Position numbers and translations under genes: made by a program
The notes under the pieces: model-generated
Database searches by the model: none
Told to the model about the DNA's origin: nothing
Seen by the model: the letters and a program-made list of their open reading frames with translations, nothing else
Shown here: positions 6,410 through 13,664 of the stretch, piece by piece
How the letters are laid out: each line of letters opens with the position of its first letter
Numbering within the stretch: the stretch's first letter is position 1
Origin: JBCCFW01 sp039029535
Lineage (GTDB): Bacteria > Acidobacteriota > JBCCFW01
NCBI GenBank assembly: GCA_039029535.1
Contig: JBCCFW010000158.1
Location: forward strand, 1 to 18,346
Reading direction: 5' to 3'
DNA length: 18,346 bases

Positions 6410-9400
6410 ATGTCCTTCGTCCATCTCCAGCTCCACTCGCACTACAGCTTCCTCCGCAGCACGGTGCGGCTCAAGGAGGCCTGCGCCCGCGCGGCCGAGC
6501 TGGGCATGCCGGCGCTCGCCCTCACCGACGACGCCAACCTCTTCGGCGCGGTGGAGTTCTGCAGCGCCGCGCGGGCCGCGGGCATCAAGCCCATCCTCGG
6601 CTGTCAGCTCAACGTCTCGCACCACGGTCGCTACGACGAGGAGCCCGACGAGAGCAAGGGACCGGCCAGCCACCGCCTGACCTTGTTGGTCGAGAACAAG
6701 ACCGGCTACCAGAACCTCAGCATGCTCGTGAGCAAGGGCTGCCTCGAGGGCAACTTCAAGATCCCGCGGGTCGACCGCGACCTGCTCGTCACCCATCACG
6801 AGGGGCTCATCGCCCTGTCGTCGGGTCTCTTCGGTCGCGTTGGCCAGCTCCTGGCAGCCAGCAAGCCCGAGGAGGCCGAGGCGGTGGCGGCCGACTACCG
6901 CGACCTCTTCGGAGCCGAGCACTTCTTCCTCGAGCTCCAGGACCACGGCCGCGCCGAGCAGCGGGGGCTCAACGCCTTCTGTCGTGAGCTGGGTCCACGC
7001 CTCGGCATCGGGTTGGTGGCCACCAACGACCCGCGCTTCCTCGATCGCGATCACTTCGACTCGCATCGGGCGCTGACCTGCATCGGCACGGGCAAGACCC
7101 TCGACGATCAGCCCTCACCGGACTACACGCCCCACCACTACTTCCGGACGACGGAGGAGATGACGGCGTTGTTCCCCGACCTCCCGGAGGCCTTGGAGAA
7201 CACGGTCGCGATCGCCGAGCGATGCAACTACGAGGTCGAGCATCGCGAAGCCATGATGCCGGAGTTCGAGGTCCCCGAGGGGGAGACGCTCGACTCCGAC
7301 TTCCGCAACCGCTCGTGGGCCGGGCTGGAGAAGCGGCTCGACGCTGTCGAGAAGGCCACCGGCACGATCCCCGTGCCGCGGGAGGAGTACGACGCCCGTC
7401 TCGAGCTCGAGCTCGACGTCATCTGTCAGATGGGCTACCCGGGTTACTTCCTCATCACCTGGGATCTCATGCGCTTCGCGCGCGAAAACGACATCCCGGT
7501 GGGGCCGGGGCGCGGCTCGGCCGTCGGCTCGCTGGTCTCCTACGCCCTCGAGATCACCGACCTCGATCCCCTCGAGCACGGCCTGCTCTTCGAGCGCTTC
7601 CTCAACCCGGAGCGGAAGAGCCTGCCTGACATCGATCTCGACTTCTGCCAGCGACGGCGGGCCGAGATGATCCGCTACTCGCAGGAGAAGTACGGCTACG
7701 ACCGCGTCGCGCAGATCATCACCTTCGGCACGCTCAACGCGCGTTCGGCCATCCGCGACGTGGGCCGGGTCATGAACATGACCTTCGGCGAGGTCGACCG
7801 CGTCGCCAAGCTCGTGCCGGACGAGCTCGGCATCACCCTGGAGAAGGCCATCGAGACCTCGCCGGGGCTGGCCGAGCTCCAGCGCGAGGACGAGCGAGTC
7901 GCGCGCCTGCTGACCACGGCGCGCCAGCTCGAGGGGCTCGCGCGCAACCCGGGCATCCATGCGGCCGCGGTCATCATCGCGCCCTGCCCCCTGACCGAGC
8001 TGGTCCCGCTGTTCAAGACGAACCGCGACGAAATCACGACCCAATTCGCCAAGGACGAGGCGGAGGACGTCGGCCTGCTCAAGATGGATTTCCTGGGGCT
8101 CAAGACCCTCACGGTCATCCACGACGCCCTGGGATCCATCGAGCGGAGCACCGGCGAGAAGATCGACCAGTACGAGCTCCCCATGGACGACGATAAGACC
8201 TTCGAGCTCTTCCGTCAGGCGAAGACCTCGGGGGTGTTCCAGTTCGAGTCCTCGGGCATGAAGGAGATCTTCCGCAAGCTCCAGCCGCAGAGCTTCGTCG
8301 ACCTCATCGCCCTCAACGCCCTGTACCGACCGGGCACGCTCAAGGCAGGCGTGGTCGACGACTTCATCGAGCGTCGCCACGGTCGTCAGGAAGCGGTCTA
8401 CCCCCACGAGAAGCTCAAGGGGATCCTCGAGCCGACCTACGGCATCATGGCCTTCCAGGAGCAGGTCATGATGGTGGCGGTGGAGCTGGCCGGCTACTCC
8501 CTTGGCCAAGCCGACAACCTCCGCAAGGCCATGGGCAAGAAGAAGCCGGAGGTCATGGCGGCCCAGCGCAAGTTGTTCCTCGACGGCGCCAAGGAGCGGG
8601 ACATCCCGGAGAAGACCGCCATCGAGGTCTTCGAGCTCATGGAGTACTTCGCGGGCTACGGCTTCAACAAGAGCCACTCCGCGGCGTACTCGCTGGTCGC
8701 CTACTGGTGCGGCTACCTCAAGGCTCACTACCCCGCCCACTTCATGGCGGCGCTGCTCACCTCGGATCGGGACAACACCGAGAAGGTCGTCCGCTACATC
8801 AACGAGTGTCGCGAGCTCGAGATCGAGGTCAAGCCGCCGGACGTCAACGAGTCCGAGGAGAACTTCACCGTCGTCGCACCTCAGGAGATCCGCTTCGGTC
8901 TCTCGGCCATCAAGGGCGTGGGGATCGCCGCGGTCCTCTCCATCATCGAGGCGCGCAAGCGGGTCGGTCGCTTCACCGACCTCTACCAGTTCGCCTCCGA
9001 GATCGACCTCCGCCTCAACAACCGCAAGGTGCTCGAGGCCCTCATCAAGGCCGGCGCTCTCGACAGCCTCGGAGGCAAGCGCGCAGCCCTCATCGCCGGG
9101 CTGGAGTCGGCCTGCGACGAGGCGGCGGCAGCTCAGGCCGATCGCAGCGTCGGTCAGGGCTCGCTCTTCTCCGACGACGACTTCGGCGACGACAGCTCCC
9201 CGCGGATGCTCCCCGAGGTGCCCGAGTGGCGGGAGGACGATCGGCTCCGACGCGAGAAGGAGGTGCTCGGCTTCTACGTCTCGGGCCATCCGCTGGAGAA
9301 GCACCGCGAGCTGCTGGCGAGCATCACCTCCGCTCCACTGTCGGACCTGGGCAACCACGGCGGTCAGGTCGTGAGCGTGGTGGGCATCGTCACCGCCTCG

Positions 9401-9877
9401 CGTCAGACGCGGACCAAGAAGGGCGACGCCATGGCCTTCCTGACGCTCGAGGACTTCTCGGGTCAGGTCGAGGTGGTCGTCTTCCCCAAGACCTGGGACG
9501 CCGGGGCGGCCTTCGTCGAGCCGGACGCCCCGCTCTGCGTGAAGGGTCAGGTGGAGGAGCAGTCCGAGCCGCCCAAGGTGCTGGCGGAGGAGCTCCTCCC
9601 CCTCGAGGACGCCGAGAAGGACGCGGCCGCGCGGCTCATGGTCTCCCTGCCGGGGAACCTGGAGGAACGGGCCCTGGACGAGCTCCTCGGTCGAGCCGAC
9701 GACATCCTCGTCGGCCACCCCGGGGACTGTCCGGTGAGCTTCGAGCTCGAGGTCTCGGGGGTGGGCAAGGTGACGGTGGCGGCAGCCGACCGCTTCCGGG
9801 TGAGCCCGGAGGGTCAGCTCCTGAGCTCGCTCGAGGAGCTCGTGGGCAAGGGCCGGGTCAACCTGGCGTACCGCTGA
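6410..9877 (+). CDS. dnaE: DNA polymerase III alpha subunit
   Basis: This is the replicative polymerase, DnaE1 type, 1155 residues (E. coli DnaE has 1160). The N-terminal PHP domain begins FVHLQLHSHYSFL. The usual metal-binding TDHGN is TDDAN (about 40-43), so the PHP metal site is degenerate, as in E. coli. The polymerase palm has GPGRGSAVGS (about 365-374), catalytic Asp 409 and 411 in PDIDLDF, and Asp 560 in KMDFLGLKTLT. The fingers contain YRPGTL and GYGFNKSHSAAYS. Helix-hairpin-helix, OB fold (about 982-1065; VVSVVGIV to LTLEDFSG) and a tau-binding-type C-terminal domain follow. The ATG is preceded by GGGTGA. The 26-bp gap after guaA suggests co-transcription. A long minus-strand frame opposite it is a GC-rich shadow. 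Confidence 0.98.
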   Translation: MSFVHLQLHSHYSFLRSTVRLKEACARAAELGMPALALTDDANLFGAVEFCSAARAAGIKPILGCQLNVSHHGRYDEEPDESKGPASHRLTLLVENKTGYQNLSMLVSKGCLEGNFKIPRVDRDLLVTHHEGLIALSSGLFGRVGQLLAASKPEEAEAVAADYRDLFGAEHFFLELQDHGRAEQRGLNAFCRELGPRLGIGLVATNDPRFLDRDHFDSHRALTCIGTGKTLDDQPSPDYTPHHYFRTTEEMTALFPDLPEALENTVAIAERCNYEVEHREAMMPEFEVPEGETLDSDFRNRSWAGLEKRLDAVEKATGTIPVPREEYDARLELELDVICQMGYPGYFLITWDLMRFARENDIPVGPGRGSAVGSLVSYALEITDLDPLEHGLLFERFLNPERKSLPDIDLDFCQRRRAEMIRYSQEKYGYDRVAQIITFGTLNARSAIRDVGRVMNMTFGEVDRVAKLVPDELGITLEKAIETSPGLAELQREDERVARLLTTARQLEGLARNPGIHAAAVIIAPCPLTELVPLFKTNRDEITTQFAKDEAEDVGLLKMDFLGLKTLTVIHDALGSIERSTGEKIDQYELPMDDDKTFELFRQAKTSGVFQFESSGMKEIFRKLQPQSFVDLIALNALYRPGTLKAGVVDDFIERRHGRQEAVYPHEKLKGILEPTYGIMAFQEQVMMVAVELAGYSLGQADNLRKAMGKKKPEVMAAQRKLFLDGAKERDIPEKTAIEVFELMEYFAGYGFNKSHSAAYSLVAYWCGYLKAHYPAHFMAALLTSDRDNTEKVVRYINECRELEIEVKPPDVNESEENFTVVAPQEIRFGLSAIKGVGIAAVLSIIEARKRVGRFTDLYQFASEIDLRLNNRKVLEALIKAGALDSLGGKRAALIAGLESACDEAAAAQADRSVGQGSLFSDDDFGDDSSPRMLPEVPEWREDDRLRREKEVLGFYVSGHPLEKHRELLASITSAPLSDLGNHGGQVVSVVGIVTASRQTRTKKGDAMAFLTLEDFSGQVEVVVFPKTWDAGAAFVEPDAPLCVKGQVEEQSEPPKVLAEELLPLEDAEKDAAARLMVSLPGNLEERALDELLGRADDILVGHPGDCPVSFELEVSGVGKVTVAAADRFRVSPEGQLLSSLEELVGKGRVNLAYR

Positions 9878-9878
9878 G

Positions 9879-9890
9879 GCCCTTCGGGGC
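9879..9890 (+). terminator. UUCG-tetraloop hairpin after dnaE
   Basis: GCCC, loop TTCG, GGGC lies 1 bp after the dnaE stop codon. UUCG loops are unusually stable. The stem is only 4 bp and has no T-run, so it may be a weak terminator or a 3'-end stabiliser that separates dnaE from accA. Confidence 0.35.
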
Positions 9891-9906
9891 GCTTCTCGAG
9901 GAAAAG

Positions 9907-9922
9907 GCGACCTGGAGGTCGC
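9907..9922. repeat. Perfect palindrome upstream of accA
   Basis: GCGACCT, GG, AGGTCGC: 7-bp arms around a 2-bp centre. It ends 4 bp before the TACGAT -10-like element, so it covers the spacer/-35 zone of a possible accA promoter. A dimeric regulator there could control transcription. Confidence 0.5.
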
Positions 9923-9923
9923 G

Positions 9924-9932
9924 TGCTACGAT
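9924..9932 (+). promoter_or_regulatory. Possible extended -10 promoter of accA
   Basis: TGCTACGAT fits an extended -10 (TGn plus TACGAT, 4 of 6). Transcription would start near 9939, about 35 nt before the accA ATG. There is no -35 match; the palindrome 9907-9922 occupies that place. Confidence 0.35.
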
Positions 9933-9974
9933 CTCACTCCGATTTCGGGGCGAGAGTGACGGGGTGACGACGGC

Positions 9975-10925
9975 ATGAGCGAGGAGACGTTCGAGGAGCC
10001 CATCGCGAAGTTGCGCGAGGAGTTCCTGGCGGTCGAGGGCTTCGGCCCGGAGGCCGACAAGCAGCGGGCCAAGCTGCAGCGCAAGCTCGAGGACTTGCAG
10101 GCCAAGATCTACTCGAGCCTGACGCCGTGGCAGGAGGCCATTGTCGCCCGGCACGCCCAGCGGCCGTACACCCTCGACTACGTCCGCATGCTCTGCGAGG
10201 ACTTCGTCGAGCAGCACGGCGACCGTCGCTTCGCCGACGACCCGGCCATCGTCGCTGGGACCGCGTCGTTCCGCGGTCGTCAGGTCGTGGTCATCGGTCA
10301 CCAGAAGGGCCGCAACGCGAAGGAGCGCATCGAGCGCAACTTCGGGATGCCGCGTCCGGAGGGTTACCGCAAGGCGCTCCGCCTCATGAAGCAGGCGGAG
10401 AAGTTCAACCGCCCCATCCTCACCTTCATCGACACGCCGGGTGCCTACCCCGGCATCGAGGCGGAGGAGCGGGGTCAGGCGGAGGCCATCGCGGTCAGTC
10501 TCAGGGAGATGGCGGCGCTGACCTGCCCCATCATCGTGAGCATCACCGGCGAGGGCGGCTCGGGCGGCGCGCTGGCCATCGGCGTGGGCGACGCGATCCT
10601 CATGCTCGAGCACTCGGTGTACTCGGTCATCTCGCCGGAGGGTTGCGCTGCCATCCTGTGGCGTGACGCGGCCAAGAAGCGCGAGGCGGCCAAGGCCATG
10701 AAGATCCGCGCCGCGGACCTGCTCGAGCTGGGGGTCATCGACGAGGTCGTGCCCGAGGCGCTGGGTGGCGCGCACGCCGACGCCGACCAGACGGCCGAGC
10801 ACCTCGGTGATGCCGTCGAGCGTCACCTCGCGCGGCTGGAGGGTCTCGACACCGAGACGATGCTCCAGGAGCGCTACGAGAAGTTCCGACGGATGGGTCG
10901 CTTCGAGGAGCGGATCGAGGAGTGA
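9975..10925 (+). CDS. accA: Acetyl-CoA carboxylase carboxyltransferase alpha subunit
   Basis: With AccD this protein forms the carboxyltransferase that moves CO2 from biotin-BCCP to acetyl-CoA, giving malonyl-CoA for fatty acid synthesis. Its 316 residues match the family length (about 318). The N-terminal helical region is followed by the crotonase-like core with LTFIDTPGAYPGIEAEERGQ, the glycine-rich oxyanion-hole segment ITGEGGSGGALAIGVGD, and SVISPEGCAAILWRD. The C-terminal AADLLELGVIDEVVPE is diagnostic. The start is an ATG at 9975 with a modest GGGGTGA ribosome site. The other subunits (accB, accC, accD) are not in the window. A 97-bp gap after dnaE holds a hairpin, a palindrome and an extended -10-like element, so it may have its own promoter. 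Confidence 0.97.
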   Translation: MSEETFEEPIAKLREEFLAVEGFGPEADKQRAKLQRKLEDLQAKIYSSLTPWQEAIVARHAQRPYTLDYVRMLCEDFVEQHGDRRFADDPAIVAGTASFRGRQVVVIGHQKGRNAKERIERNFGMPRPEGYRKALRLMKQAEKFNRPILTFIDTPGAYPGIEAEERGQAEAIAVSLREMAALTCPIIVSITGEGGSGGALAIGVGDAILMLEHSVYSVISPEGCAAILWRDAAKKREAAKAMKIRAADLLELGVIDEVVPEALGGAHADADQTAEHLGDAVERHLARLEGLDTETMLQERYEKFRRMGRFEERIEE

Positions 10926-10952
10926 GCTCGTCCCTCGTGCTTCGTACCTGAA

Positions 10953-11849
10953 GTGCGCGCAACGAGATCGGCACGGGACGGTCTTCCCATCGGGCTCGTG
11001 CTGACCCTGGCCGTGCTGGGGGTCAGCTCGTCGGCGCTGTGGATCCGCTGGTGCGAGAGCGGTCCGTTCGCGGTGGCGTTCTGGCGACTCGTGCTCGCCA
11101 CCTTCTTCGTCGGCATGGCCTGCCTGCGAACGCAGGCTTCCAGGACCGCCGTCGAGCGTCTCCTCGGCCGACCGGCGGTCGCCTTGGCGGGTCTCTTCCT
11201 CGCGGCCCACTTCATCACCTGGATCGCGTCACTCGACGAGATCTCGGTCTCGGCGTCGTGCTTCCTCTTGTCGGTGCAGGTGCCCTTCTCCGGTCTCGTG
11301 TCCTGGCTGGCGTTCCGGGAGGCGCCCGGTCGACGCGGGCTCTTCGGGATGGCGCTGACGCTGGTCGGCATCGGCCTGCTGGCGGCAGACGACGGGCTGG
11401 GCTTGAGTGAAGGCTCACTGCTGGGGACCATGCTGGCGCTCTCTGCCGGCATCCTGGTCGTGCTCTACATGGCCGTCGGCCGTCGGCTCCGGGAGACCGA
11501 AGACAACCTCCCCTACATCACGGCGGTCTACGCGTGGACGACGCTCTGGCTCTTGCTGGCCGCCGTGCTGCTCGACGAGCCGAAGCTGCCCGAGATCGTC
11601 GGCAAGTGGGACGTCTGGTATCTGCTCTTGCTCGCTCTCCTCCCCACCCTGCTCGGCCACGGTCTCTTCAACTACGCCCTGTCGCGGGTTGGCGTGCACG
11701 TGGTCAGCCTCTGCGTCATGGCGGAGCCGGTGGCAGCGTCGCTGTTGGCGTGGGCGTTCCTGAGCGAGCAGCCGGCGCAGGTGCTGTGGTTCGCGGGGCC
11801 GCTGATCCTGGTGGGGGCGTTGCTGGCGACGGTGGAGCGGCGGGACTGA
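10953..11849 (+). CDS. EamA/DMT-family membrane transporter
   Basis: This is an inner-membrane protein of 298 residues with about ten hydrophobic segments in two halves, the two-EamA-domain layout of the drug/metabolite transporter superfamily (RhaT/YdcZ-like exporters). Family signs are FAVAFWRLVLATFFVG in the first half, and GVHVVSLCVMAEPVAASLLAWAFLSEQP followed by a final hydrophobic helix in the second half. The substrate cannot be told from sequence. The GTG at 10953 has no clear ribosome site; a later GTG near the first hydrophobic segment is possible. It lies 27 bp after accA and may be co-transcribed with it. Confidence 0.88.
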   Translation: MRATRSARDGLPIGLVLTLAVLGVSSSALWIRWCESGPFAVAFWRLVLATFFVGMACLRTQASRTAVERLLGRPAVALAGLFLAAHFITWIASLDEISVSASCFLLSVQVPFSGLVSWLAFREAPGRRGLFGMALTLVGIGLLAADDGLGLSEGSLLGTMLALSAGILVVLYMAVGRRLRETEDNLPYITAVYAWTTLWLLLAAVLLDEPKLPEIVGKWDVWYLLLLALLPTLLGHGLFNYALSRVGVHVVSLCVMAEPVAASLLAWAFLSEQPAQVLWFAGPLILVGALLATVERRD

Positions 11850-11955
11850 GCTCACGGCGTCCTCGAACGCTCGCCCAGGACCAGCGAATCGCCGTCTCCA
11901 CGCCCCCGGCCGCGAGATCTGCCCCCTCGGCGCCCTCGCCCCCGCCGCGATCCCC

Positions 11956-11984
11956 TTGACCAGGCAAACAAAGTTTTGTAGAAA
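11956..11984 (+). promoter_or_regulatory. Promoter of rpsD with internal palindrome
   Basis: TTGACC (11956-11961), a 17-bp spacer, then TAGAAA (11979-11984) gives a good sigma-70-type promoter. It sits in an AT-rich island that stands out from the GC-rich surroundings. The spacer contains ACAAA-GT-TTTGT (11968-11979), a 5-bp-arm inverted repeat that could be an operator. The leader to the rpsD GTG would be about 65-70 nt. Confidence 0.5.
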
Positions 11985-12058
11985 CAACATTCTTCGTCAC
12001 CGGAAACTCGAACGCGCTCGAGTCACGGCCGTCGTGACATCGGGAAGGGTCACCCTCC

Positions 12059-12670
12059 GTGAATTACACCGGTCCCAAGGTCAAGCTCGCCCGTGCCCTC
12101 GGCATCCCACTGACGCCGAAGGCCGCGCGCTACATGGAGAAGCGCCCCTACCCACCCGGTGAGCACGGCCGGAAGGCAGGCCGTCGTCGGGAGTCGATCT
12201 ACAAGATCCAGCTCCGCGAAAAGCAACGGCTCCGGGCCCAGTACAACATCGGCGAGCGTCAGCTCCGGAACTACTTCCGAAAGGCCTCCCGCAAGAAGGG
12301 CAACGCTGGCGCCAACCTGCTGCGCGCCCTGGAGATGCGGCTCGACGCCGTGGTCCTGCGTGGCGGGCTCGCTCGCACGATCTACGCCTCCCGTCAGTAC
12401 GTCGTTCATGGTCACGTCACGGTCAACGGCAAGCGCGTGAACGTCCCCGGTCAGACCTGCCGCGTCGGCGACGTCATCTCGATCAGGGAGAAGAGCCGCA
12501 AGATGCTCTGCTTCATGGACGCGATGGAGTCGTCCCACCGGGTCCCGTACCTCGAGCTCGACAAGAACGCCTGGTCGCTCAAGGTCACCGGCGTGCCCGA
12601 GCGCGAAGACGTCCCCATCATTTGCGACGTCATCATGGTCGTCGAGTTCTACTCGCGCATGGGCGCCTGA
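12059..12670 (+). CDS. rpsD: 30S ribosomal protein S4
   Basis: This primary rRNA-binding protein of the small subunit nucleates 30S assembly; in E. coli it also represses its own operon. Its 203 residues are the usual length. The N-terminal ribosomal S4 domain contains RPYPPGEHGRK and YNIGERQLRNYFRKA. The S4 RNA-binding fold follows, with EMRLDAVVLRGGLARTIYASRQYVVHGHVTVNGKRVNVP, interrupted only by normal family variation, and the C-terminus ends in the conserved IICDVIMVVEFYSR. The N-terminus lacks the CxxC zinc knuckle, so it is a C-minus S4. The start is a GTG at 12059 with GAAGGG about 9 nt upstream. No rpsM, rpsK or rpoA adjoins it, so the gene is outside the alpha operon; it has its own AT-rich promoter. 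Confidence 0.97.
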   Translation: MNYTGPKVKLARALGIPLTPKAARYMEKRPYPPGEHGRKAGRRRESIYKIQLREKQRLRAQYNIGERQLRNYFRKASRKKGNAGANLLRALEMRLDAVVLRGGLARTIYASRQYVVHGHVTVNGKRVNVPGQTCRVGDVISIREKSRKMLCFMDAMESSHRVPYLELDKNAWSLKVTGVPEREDVPIICDVIMVVEFYSRMGA

Positions 12671-12695
12671 GCGGCCGTCTCCCATCGAGCTGCAT

Positions 12696-12711
12696 CCGAC
12701 CTGTCGGTCGG
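12696..12711 (+). terminator. Hairpin downstream of rpsD
   Basis: CCGACC, loop TGTC, GGTCGG: a perfect 6-bp GC stem 25 bp after the rpsD stop. No T-run follows, so it is a weak intrinsic terminator at best. Confidence 0.35.
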
Positions 12712-12771
12712 CAAGGCGGTCTGGCTCGGCTTGTGCCATCTCGGTGGGCTCTTGCATGATCACAGCTCTCC

Positions 12772-12786
12772 GCTCCGTACCGGGAG
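12772..12786. promoter_or_regulatory. Possible operator upstream of the DtxR-family gene
   Basis: GCTCC, 5-nt centre, GGAGC: an inverted repeat 18 bp before the GTG start. It lies just downstream of a poor promoter-like pair (TTGTGC at 12731, CATGAT at 12755). Its position would suit autorepression, but it does not resemble the AT-rich DtxR box and the arms are short. Confidence 0.25.
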
Positions 12787-12804
12787 CCGACAGGCAGGTG
12801 CCAC

Positions 12805-13305
12805 GTGCATCGCAAGAAGCCCATCACCGAGACCCACGAGATGTACCTCAAGACGGTGCATCGTCTCGGGGAAGACGGCGCGCGGGCTCGCGTGCGGGAC
12901 GTCGCGCTGACGCTCGGAGTGAGCCCCGGCACGGTCTCCAACGCCTTGAAGAAGCTGGAAGACCGCGGTCTCGTTCGGCATGAGCGCTACGGGGACGTGG
13001 TTCTCACCGAGCCGGGCCGGACCGTCGCCGAGTGCGTCGACTGGCGTTATCAGACGCTCAAGGGAATCCTGGTGGAGATGTTCGGTCTCGACGAGGCGAG
13101 CGCCGAGGCCGATGCCTGTGAGATGGAGCACGCCGTCAGCCCCAAGACCATCAGGCACATGAACGCAGCCCTCGAGCGCTACCGCAAGCATGGGCTCAAC
13201 CTGATGCCGAGAGTCGTCCGCCGAGCTCGTCCTCAGTGCCTCCTCTGTGAGGAGAGTGGCGAGTGCCAGGGCGAGACACGGTCGTCGGAGAGTGACGACA
13301 CCTGA
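12805..13305 (+). CDS. DtxR/MntR-family metal-dependent transcriptional regulator
   Basis: This is a 166-residue metal-responsive repressor, probably sensing Fe2+ or Mn2+ in the cytoplasm. An N-terminal winged helix-turn-helix (about 8-70; TETHEMYLKTVHRL, SPGTVSNALKKLEDRGLV) is followed by the dimerisation helices with ADACEMEHAVS (102-111). Aligned by eye to C. diphtheriae DtxR, the primary-site ligands Met10, Cys102, Glu105 and His106 correspond to M13, C105, E108 and H109. The ancillary-site ligands His79, Glu83 and His98 are not conserved. There is no SH3-like third domain. Instead, a tail with C145, C148 and C154 (CLLCEESGEC) ends the protein. The start is a GTG at 12805 with AGGTG 5 nt upstream. 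No iron or manganese transporter is nearby, so its targets are unknown. Its 3' end overlaps the convergent small gene. Confidence 0.88.
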   Translation: MHRKKPITETHEMYLKTVHRLGEDGARARVRDVALTLGVSPGTVSNALKKLEDRGLVRHERYGDVVLTEPGRTVAECVDWRYQTLKGILVEMFGLDEASAEADACEMEHAVSPKTIRHMNAALERYRKHGLNLMPRVVRRARPQCLLCEESGECQGETRSSESDDT

Positions 13306-13642
13306 GACAGCTCGCGGTGTGGTCCACCGCCCTCCACCAGCCCGGCGCCGGCTTCATCAAGGTGCGCTTCGCCCACCTGAGCCTCCCGGCGGGCGACTCG
13401 AACACCGCGACGAGGTTGCTCGGCTCGAGCTCGGCGATCGTGTTCGAGCCATTGCCGATGAGCAGCCGCGATGGCTGCGACACGAGGCGACAGGTCGCCG
13501 ACACTTCGAGGAGCTCACCGCCGCCAGCAGCAAGGAAGACCCACTCGCGAGCCATCGCCTCGGTCGGCGATGAGGACAGCAGACTCTCAACGCCACGACC
13601 CAGGTCGTCGGTACTCAATTCATGGCGGTGACTCTTCCTCAT
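13196..13642 (-). CDS. Hypothetical protein, possible third gene of the KAP operon
   Basis: I do not recognise this 148-residue protein. Residues 30-115 (from MAREWVFLAAGGGELLEVSA to GWWRAVDHTASC) look globular and beta-rich, with four Trp and regular hydrophobic spacing. The last 35 residues are Arg/Gly/Ser/Thr-rich and lie antisense to the DtxR-family gene, so the real gene may be shorter in effect. There is no signal peptide or membrane segment. The ATG at 13642 has GAGG 4 nt upstream and begins 22 bp after the second KAP NTPase on the same strand, which suggests an operon; an internal ATG at 13555 is also possible. A competing plus-strand reading of the same DNA looks partly protein-like (see findings), so coding on this strand is likely but not sure. 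Confidence 0.42.
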   Translation of the reverse strand: MRKSHRHELSTDDLGRGVESLLSSSPTEAMAREWVFLAAGGGELLEVSATCRLVSQPSRLLIGNGSNTIAELEPSNLVAVFESPAGRLRWAKRTLMKPAPGWWRAVDHTASCLRCRHSPTTVSRPGTRHSPHRGGTEDELGGRLSASG

Positions 13643-13647
13643 CCGGC

Positions 13648-13661
13648 CTCGGGCGCCCGAG
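13648..13661. repeat. Perfect 14-bp palindrome between KAP NTPase 2 and the small gene
   Basis: CTCGGGCGCCCGAG lies in the 22-bp gap between the NTPase stop and the small gene's ATG. In mRNA it would form a 5-bp stem with a GCGC loop whose 3' arm takes in the GAG of the small gene's ribosome site. It could serve as a translation control, a processing site or a DNA operator. Confidence 0.5.
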
Positions 13662-13664
13662 AGC

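Noticed and set aside
7115..9718. 867-codon minus-strand open frame opposite dnaE
   Set aside because: DnaE catalytic motifs are complete on the plus strand; the antisense translation is low-complexity with no recognisable domain.
9858..11210. 450-codon minus-strand open frame opposite accA
   Set aside because: AccA is full-length and conserved on the plus strand; the antisense translation has no domain.
11850..11955. Terminator after the EamA transporter gene
   Set aside because: Only 4-bp stems (for example GCGT/ACGC) with no T-run were found; not distinguishable from GC-rich background.
12050..12763. 237-codon minus-strand open frame opposite rpsD
   Set aside because: rpsD is complete and conserved; the antisense frame is a composition effect.
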